From assembly GCF_000016425.1 (NCBI RefSeq), contig NC_009380.1, forward strand, positions 4,778,144-4,842,143: 64,000 nt of DNA. The letters are read 5' to 3'. This document shows, piece after piece, positions 59,876 through 64,000 of this stretch (position 1 is its first letter; each line of letters begins with the position of its first letter). The DNA is from Salinispora tropica CNB-440 (GTDB lineage Bacteria > Actinomycetota > Actinomycetes > Mycobacteriales > Micromonosporaceae). The notes under the pieces were generated by a model. The model saw only the letters and a program-made list of their open reading frames with translations, had not been told where the DNA came from and searched no databases. A program made the translations under genes and the position numbers.

Positions 59876-61051
59876 GTGCCGATCGACCGCGACACCACCA
59901 AGCCTGCCGGCGCGACACCTCACGCCCGCACCGGTGCCGTGGGTTCGCCCGCCCGTCCGATCAGCGTGCACGTGACCGGAGGCGCGGCCAGCGACCCGCT
60001 GCGCGCCAACCTGGCCCTGATGGCACCCGGCACCGCCCTGCGCGACGGGCTGGAGCGGATCCTTCGGGGACGCACCGGCGCCCTGATCGTCCTCGGCTAT
60101 GACAAGGTCGTCGAGAGCCTCTGCACCGGCGGCTTCCCGCTCGACGTGGAGTTCTCCGCCACCCGCGTACGCGAGCTGTGCAAAATGGATGGCGCTGTCG
60201 TGCTCTCCAGCGACGGAAGCCGGATCGTCCGGGCGGCAGTGCATCTGATGCCCGATCCCGCGATCCCCACCGAGGAGTCCGGCACCCGGCACCGCACCGC
60301 CGAGCGGGTTGCCCGTCAGACCGGCTACCCGGTCATCTCGGTGAGCCAGTCCATGCGAATCATCAGCCTCTACGTCAACGGCCAGCGGCACGTGCTGGAC
60401 GACTCGGCCGCCATTCTCTCCCGCGCCAACCAGGCACTCGCCACGCTCGAACGGTACAAGCTACGCCTGGACGAGGTCTCCGGCACCCTCTCGGCCCTGG
60501 AGATAGAGGACCTGGTCACCGTTCGGGATGCGGTCGCCGTCGTACAACGGCTCGAGATGGTCCGTCGGATCGCCGACGAGATCGCCGGCTACGTGGTGGA
60601 GCTGGGCACCGACGGCCGGCTCCTCGCTCTGCAACTCGACGAGCTGATGGCCGGTGTGGACGCTGACCGCACCCTTGTCATCCGGGACTACCTGCCCACC
60701 GGCCGCAAGTCACGCACCCTCGACGAGGCCCTGGTCGAGTTGGACCTGCTGACCGCAACCGAGCTGATCGACCTGGTCGCGGTCAGCAGAGCCATCGGCT
60801 ACCCGGCGGCTTCCGACGCGCTTGACGCCGCGCTCAGCCCCCGCGGTTTCCGGCTACTGGCCAAGGTGCCGCGCCTACCGGTGGCGATCGTTGACCGCCT
60901 GGTGGGGCACTTCGGCAGCCTTCAGCGGCTGCTCGGCGCGACCGTGGAGGACCTACAGGCCGTAGAGGGCGTCGGCGACGCCCGCGCCAGGGGCGTCCGA
61001 GAAGGACTCTCCCGGCTCGCCGAGGCATCGATCCTGGAACGCTACGTCTGA
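59876..61051 (+). CDS. disA: DNA integrity scanning diadenylate cyclase DisA
   Basis: A 391-residue octameric enzyme that makes cyclic di-AMP from two ATP and senses branched DNA. The DAC domain has DGA (105-107) and RHRTAER (138-144), both needed for catalysis. A helical spine occupies the middle, and the RuvA-like helix-hairpin-helix domain is at the C-terminus (LLGATVEDLQAVEGVGDARARGVREGL). It starts at GTG 59876. RadA, encoded just upstream, is known to restrain DisA. The 132-base spacer is A/T-rich and likely holds its promoter. Confidence 0.95.
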   Translation: MPIDRDTTKPAGATPHARTGAVGSPARPISVHVTGGAASDPLRANLALMAPGTALRDGLERILRGRTGALIVLGYDKVVESLCTGGFPLDVEFSATRVRELCKMDGAVVLSSDGSRIVRAAVHLMPDPAIPTEESGTRHRTAERVARQTGYPVISVSQSMRIISLYVNGQRHVLDDSAAILSRANQALATLERYKLRLDEVSGTLSALEIEDLVTVRDAVAVVQRLEMVRRIADEIAGYVVELGTDGRLLALQLDELMAGVDADRTLVIRDYLPTGRKSRTLDEALVELDLLTATELIDLVAVSRAIGYPAASDALDAALSPRGFRLLAKVPRLPVAIVDRLVGHFGSLQRLLGATVEDLQAVEGVGDARARGVREGLSRLAEASILERYV

Positions 61052-61151
61052 CAGCCGGCGGCACGGCCCGCCGATGAGCCGATGCGTGGTCCGACAATAC
61101 GGCCCGCGGGCCAACCGAGGGCGCGATTCAGTCGACCGCCACCCGGCTCCG

Positions 61152-61874
61152 TCAACCGGTAATTTTGATCTCTACGGGCGCGCTGTACTTCGTGCCGACC
61201 CGGGCGAGCAGTTGGTAGGTGCCGGGCGGGGCCTCGGGGCCGACGGCGACCCCACCTGAGCAGCGTGTGTCGTCGTTTCCGTTCCAGCGGATCTGATAGG
61301 ACCGCACAAAGTTCGGCGTGAACGACTGGACATCCGAGCCCTCGCCGGTGCCGCAGCTGTCGGAGGACCAGATCGTCGCCGCCCCCGACTTGAGGAACAG
61401 CTCCTGTAGGTCCGCGCCGACATCCCGGCTACAGGTCCGGTCCGAGCTATTCTTGATCTTCAATTGCAGATCAACGGCACCACCCTGACCCACCGACGCG
61501 GGCAGGGCGACAGCGGTCACGCTGATCTCGTCATCGGTGCAGGTACCGTCGTCCGTGGCCGGGGGAGCCGAGGGCGGGGGGTCGCTCACCTCATCCATCT
61601 CGGACGGCTCGGAGTTGGGCGGATCCGCCCCGCCGGCATCGCCCGAGTCGCCCGGGGGTAACGGATCCGGCTGCTCAGCGTCGGCCGGTGTTTCGGGGTC
61701 GGGCGTTGAGTCGGAGGAGGTTGCCTGCTCTTGCCCGCTGGCATTCTTGGCGGGCTCCTCCGAGTTGCCCCACGAGTAGAGAACCACAACCAGTAGGAGA
61801 AACGCCGCTCCGAGCACGACGGCGCGACGCCGCCAGTAAACGGCGGGAGGCAAGGGGCCGACCGTCAGACGCAT
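61152..61874 (-). CDS. Membrane-anchored hypothetical protein with Pro/Glu linker
   Basis: A 240-residue protein. Short basic head, one helix (RRRAVVLGAAFLLLVVVLYSWG, about 15-37), then a low-complexity acidic linker rich in D, E, P and S (about 38-108). A C-terminal beta-rich domain (about 112-240) carries paired cysteines (TCTDDE, RTCSRDVG, SCGTGEG, RCSGG) that likely form disulfides outside the cell, resembling DUF4232-like domains (tentative). The function is unknown. It is convergent with disA. No gene is evident in the 164 bases between its start and the deformylase stop. Confidence 0.7.
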   Translation of the reverse strand: MRLTVGPLPPAVYWRRRAVVLGAAFLLLVVVLYSWGNSEEPAKNASGQEQATSSDSTPDPETPADAEQPDPLPPGDSGDAGGADPPNSEPSEMDEVSDPPPSAPPATDDGTCTDDEISVTAVALPASVGQGGAVDLQLKIKNSSDRTCSRDVGADLQELFLKSGAATIWSSDSCGTGEGSDVQSFTPNFVRSYQIRWNGNDDTRCSGGVAVGPEAPPGTYQLLARVGTKYSAPVEIKITG

Positions 61875-62038
61875 GATGTCCTACCGTAGCGGCAGCAAGT
61901 GCGGCAATCGGCGGCGACGCGCCGACACCATCCTCAGCTCGTGGAAGCTGTTCTCCACTGACGACGGTTCAGACAGCCGAAGGTGCAGACCTGAAAGCGG
62001 AAGGTGACCTGGACCGGTACGGGTCGGGGTCGGGCCGG

Positions 62039-62602
62039 TCAGAGATACACCTTGCGCTGGTACACGGCGTGGGCGCCGGCGACCCGGTCCAGGAACAGCA
62101 GACCCGCACAATGATCGATCTCGTGTTGCAGGGCCCGCGCCTCGAACGCGTCGGTGACCAACCGAACCGTCTTACCGGTTCCGGGCAGGTCCCCCTCGAC
62201 CACCAGACGACCGGCGCGTTTGACGTCACCGGTCAGATCCGGCACGGACATGCACCCCTCGCGGCCAGCCTTCCATCGACTGGCCTCCACCACGACCGCA
62301 TTACACAGCACAAACGCGCCGTGCCCGGTGCTGGCCTTCGGATGTCCGGTGACATCCACCGCGAAGACCCGGGCACCGACCCCGATCTGCGGAGCGGCCA
62401 GACCGACACAGCCCGGGGAGACGCGCATCGTGGCGACCAGATCGGCCGCGAGGCGTACCGTCTGCTCGGCCGTCGGATCCACGTCGCGGCCGGCCCGGCT
62501 GAGCACCGCGGCCGGGGCGGACACCACCGGTCGCACCTGACCCGGCGGGCCCAGCACGTCCAGCGTCCAGTCGCCGAGGCCGGCGTATTCCTCACGGCTC
62601 AC
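62039..62602 (-). CDS. def: Peptide deformylase
   Basis: A 187-residue metalloenzyme that removes the formyl group from new proteins. Motif 1 is GCVGLAAPQIG (64-74), motif 2 EGCMS holds metal ligand C117, and motif 3 QHEIDH supplies H160 and H164 and the catalytic Glu. Motif 1 has GCVGLAA for the usual GxGLAA. This is likely one of several deformylases. Its GTG overlaps the stop of the upstream ACT-domain gene (GTGA). Confidence 0.93.
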   Translation of the reverse strand: MSREEYAGLGDWTLDVLGPPGQVRPVVSAPAAVLSRAGRDVDPTAEQTVRLAADLVATMRVSPGCVGLAAPQIGVGARVFAVDVTGHPKASTGHGAFVLCNAVVVEASRWKAGREGCMSVPDLTGDVKRAGRLVVEGDLPGTGKTVRLVTDAFEARALQHEIDHCAGLLFLDRVAGAHAVYQRKVYL

Positions 62603-63111
62603 AACAGGTCCGGGTCTGCCGGCCGGAGGGTTACCTCCACCCCGAGTTCGGCGGCGGTTGACGCCAACCGGGCCGTCACCTGCTCGGCCGCGTCCGGCGG
62701 CAGCTCGACCTCCGCGACGACGACATAGAGCGCGCCGGCGAGCCGGGTACTCAGGTCCGTGACGTTGCCGCCCACCTCCGCGAGCACCCGGGTCATGGCG
62801 GCGACGATCCCCAACCGATCAGCGCCGTGCACCGCCAGCACGTACGGCGCACCGTTCGACGCCTGCTCCGCGTCCGGCACCACCGCGCGAACGGTCGCCA
62901 GTAGCTGGCCGTCGGCGGTGAGCGGCGCCAACGCGGCCTCGGCCTCGGCGACGGCCGGGCCCACGCAGATCAGCGTCATCGCGAAATGCCCCCGTAGCCG
63001 GGTCATGGTGCTGTCGGTGAGGTTCGCACCCAGGCGGGCGAGCACCTCGGCGACATCGGCCACGATGCCGGGCCGGTCTCGACCGATGACGGTGATGGCA
63101 AGCTCAGTCAT
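62599..63111 (-). CDS. ACT domain protein (GcvR-like)
   Basis: A 170-residue protein of two ACT domains: MTELAITVIGRDRPGIVADVAEVLARLGANLTDSTMTRLRGHF (1-43) and APYVLAVHGADRLGIVAAMTRVLAEVGGNVTDLSTRL (about 88-124). Tandem ACT proteins without other domains resemble GcvR, the glycine cleavage repressor accessory protein, and bind amino acids. ATG 63111 has a GGGGAGAA run upstream and the conserved start. It is co-translated with the deformylase; the physiological reason is unknown. Confidence 0.87.
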   Translation of the reverse strand: MTELAITVIGRDRPGIVADVAEVLARLGANLTDSTMTRLRGHFAMTLICVGPAVAEAEAALAPLTADGQLLATVRAVVPDAEQASNGAPYVLAVHGADRLGIVAAMTRVLAEVGGNVTDLSTRLAGALYVVVAEVELPPDAAEQVTARLASTAAELGVEVTLRPADPDLL

Positions 63112-63239
63112 CCCCGGATTCTCCCCGCCCAGTCCCACAACGCCACCCAAAGACTGCCCGGTCGACCGCTCGTCGGGACTGGTCAGCGGGGCCGGTCGCC
63201 GTGTGGGCGCGGTCCCGAGACGTGACATGATCGCCGACG

Positions 63240-64000
63240 ATGACTGAACCGACCTTCACCACCCTGGTCAGCCGATGGTACACGCAGCACGCCCGGGACC
63301 TGCCGTGGCGGCGCCCCGAGGTTGGCGCCTGGGCAATCCTCGTCAGTGAGGTGATGCTCCAGCAGACCCCGGTCGCCCGGGTGGTGCCATCCTGGACGGA
63401 CTGGATGGCCCGCTGGCCGACCCCGGCCGACCTCGCGGCGGAGCCGCCAGCGGAGGCGATCCGGATGTGGGGGCGGCTCGGCTACCCGCGGCGGGCGGTC
63501 CGGCTGCGCGAGGCCGCGGTTGCGATCGTGGAGCGGCACGGCGGGCAGGTGCCGAACAGGCTGGAACAGCTGCTGGCCCTGCCGGGAGTCGGCACCTACA
63601 CGGCGCGGGCGGTGGCCGCGTTCGCGTACGGGCAACGGCACCCCGTGGTGGACACCAACGTACGACGGGTGATCTGTCGGGCGGTCGCGGGTAAGCCGGA
63701 CGCCGGCCCGACCACCCGCCCAGCCGACCTGGTCGCCGCCGAGGAGCTACTTCCGGCGGAACCGGCCGCCGCCGCGCTCGCCAGTGCGGCGTTCATGGAG
63801 CTGGGAGCGGTGGTCTGCACGGCTCGGTCGCCCCGTTGTGGGAGTTGTCCGGTCGCCTCGATCTGCGCCTGGCGGGCCTCCGGGGAGCCAGCGCCGACCG
63901 GCCCCACCCGACGTCCGCAACGGTACGCCGGCACCGACCGTCAGGTCCGTGGGCTGCTTCTCGAGGTGCTCCGGGAGGCAACCGCCCCGGTGCCCCAGCA
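63240..64000 (+). CDS. mutY: A/G-specific adenine glycosylase MutY (3' end outside window)
   Basis: The frame runs from ATG 63240 off the end of the window, giving the first 253 residues. It is an endonuclease III-fold glycosylase that removes A opposite 8-oxoG. Catalytic Glu37 is in SEVMLQQTP, the helix-hairpin-helix is LPGVGTYTARAV, and Asp138 is in VVDTNVRRV. The iron-sulfur cluster loop has C-x6-C-x2-C-x5-C in CTARSPRCGSCPVASIC. The C-terminal NUDIX-like 8-oxoG domain would lie outside. It is divergent from the ACT-domain gene and near disA, as in other actinobacteria. Confidence 0.93.
   Translation, partial: MTEPTFTTLVSRWYTQHARDLPWRRPEVGAWAILVSEVMLQQTPVARVVPSWTDWMARWPTPADLAAEPPAEAIRMWGRLGYPRRAVRLREAAVAIVERHGGQVPNRLEQLLALPGVGTYTARAVAAFAYGQRHPVVDTNVRRVICRAVAGKPDAGPTTRPADLVAAEELLPAEPAAAALASAAFMELGAVVCTARSPRCGSCPVASICAWRASGEPAPTGPTRRPQRYAGTDRQVRGLLLEVLREATAPVPQ

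Overview
The window is very G+C-rich, uses GTG starts freely, and carries actinobacterial hallmarks: XRE/DUF397 pairs, a SARP-type regulator, CarD, DisA and an MsiK-like sugar ATPase. The combination suggests a Micromonosporaceae chromosome (Salinispora or Micromonospora relative). That assignment is inference from gene content, not from a database search.

Layout. 0-7 kb: a partial MOSC protein, two GNAT genes (one with a doubtful 5' end), a HAD phosphatase, a Na+/Ca2+-type antiporter, an ECF sigma factor (ECF42 type) with its DGPF partner, and a secreted beta-helix protein. 7-11 kb: tRNA-Thr, an msiK-like ABC ATPase, rlmB and cysS. 11-29 kb: an IclR regulator, a subtilisin, a HAD protein, an EamA transporter with a divergent CGNR regulator, a seven-gene overlapping operon, an XRE/DUF397 locus, then small enzymes (RidA with a divergent TetR) and a CAP-domain protein. 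The operon encodes a flavin disulfide oxidoreductase, a TVP38 membrane protein, a CDP-alcohol phosphatidyltransferase and a complete YnjBCD-like ABC importer. 29-38.6 kb: a class II fumarase, a 992-residue SARP/NB-ARC/TPR regulator, a class I fumarase, a PQQ-like propeller protein and an MFS exporter. 38.6-49.5 kb: an ArsR-type and an Lrp-type regulator followed by tyrosine catabolism. This includes 4-hydroxyphenylpyruvate dioxygenase, an aromatic-type aminotransferase, fumarylacetoacetase with a coupled unknown protein, and a divergent homogentisate dioxygenase. 50.6-52.4 kb: ispF, ispD, carD. 53-57 kb: a small biosynthetic cluster of type III polyketide synthase, acyl-CoA-dehydrogenase-fold enzyme, methyltransferase and UbiA prenyltransferase. 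57-64 kb: a lipoprotein, radA, disA, peptide deformylase, an ACT-domain protein and the start of mutY.

How it fits together. The order carD-ispD-ispF ... cysS-rlmB ... msiK, with radA, disA and mutY on the other side of carD, matches the order I know from mycobacteria and streptomycetes. Here about 39.5 kb of mostly accessory genes separates ispF from cysS. That segment holds the least characterised content: the ydj/ynj-like operon, the XRE/DUF397 locus and the unknown partner of fumarylacetoacetase. Many divergent gene pairs have perfect palindromes between them, and several gene ends carry strong GC hairpins that look like terminators.
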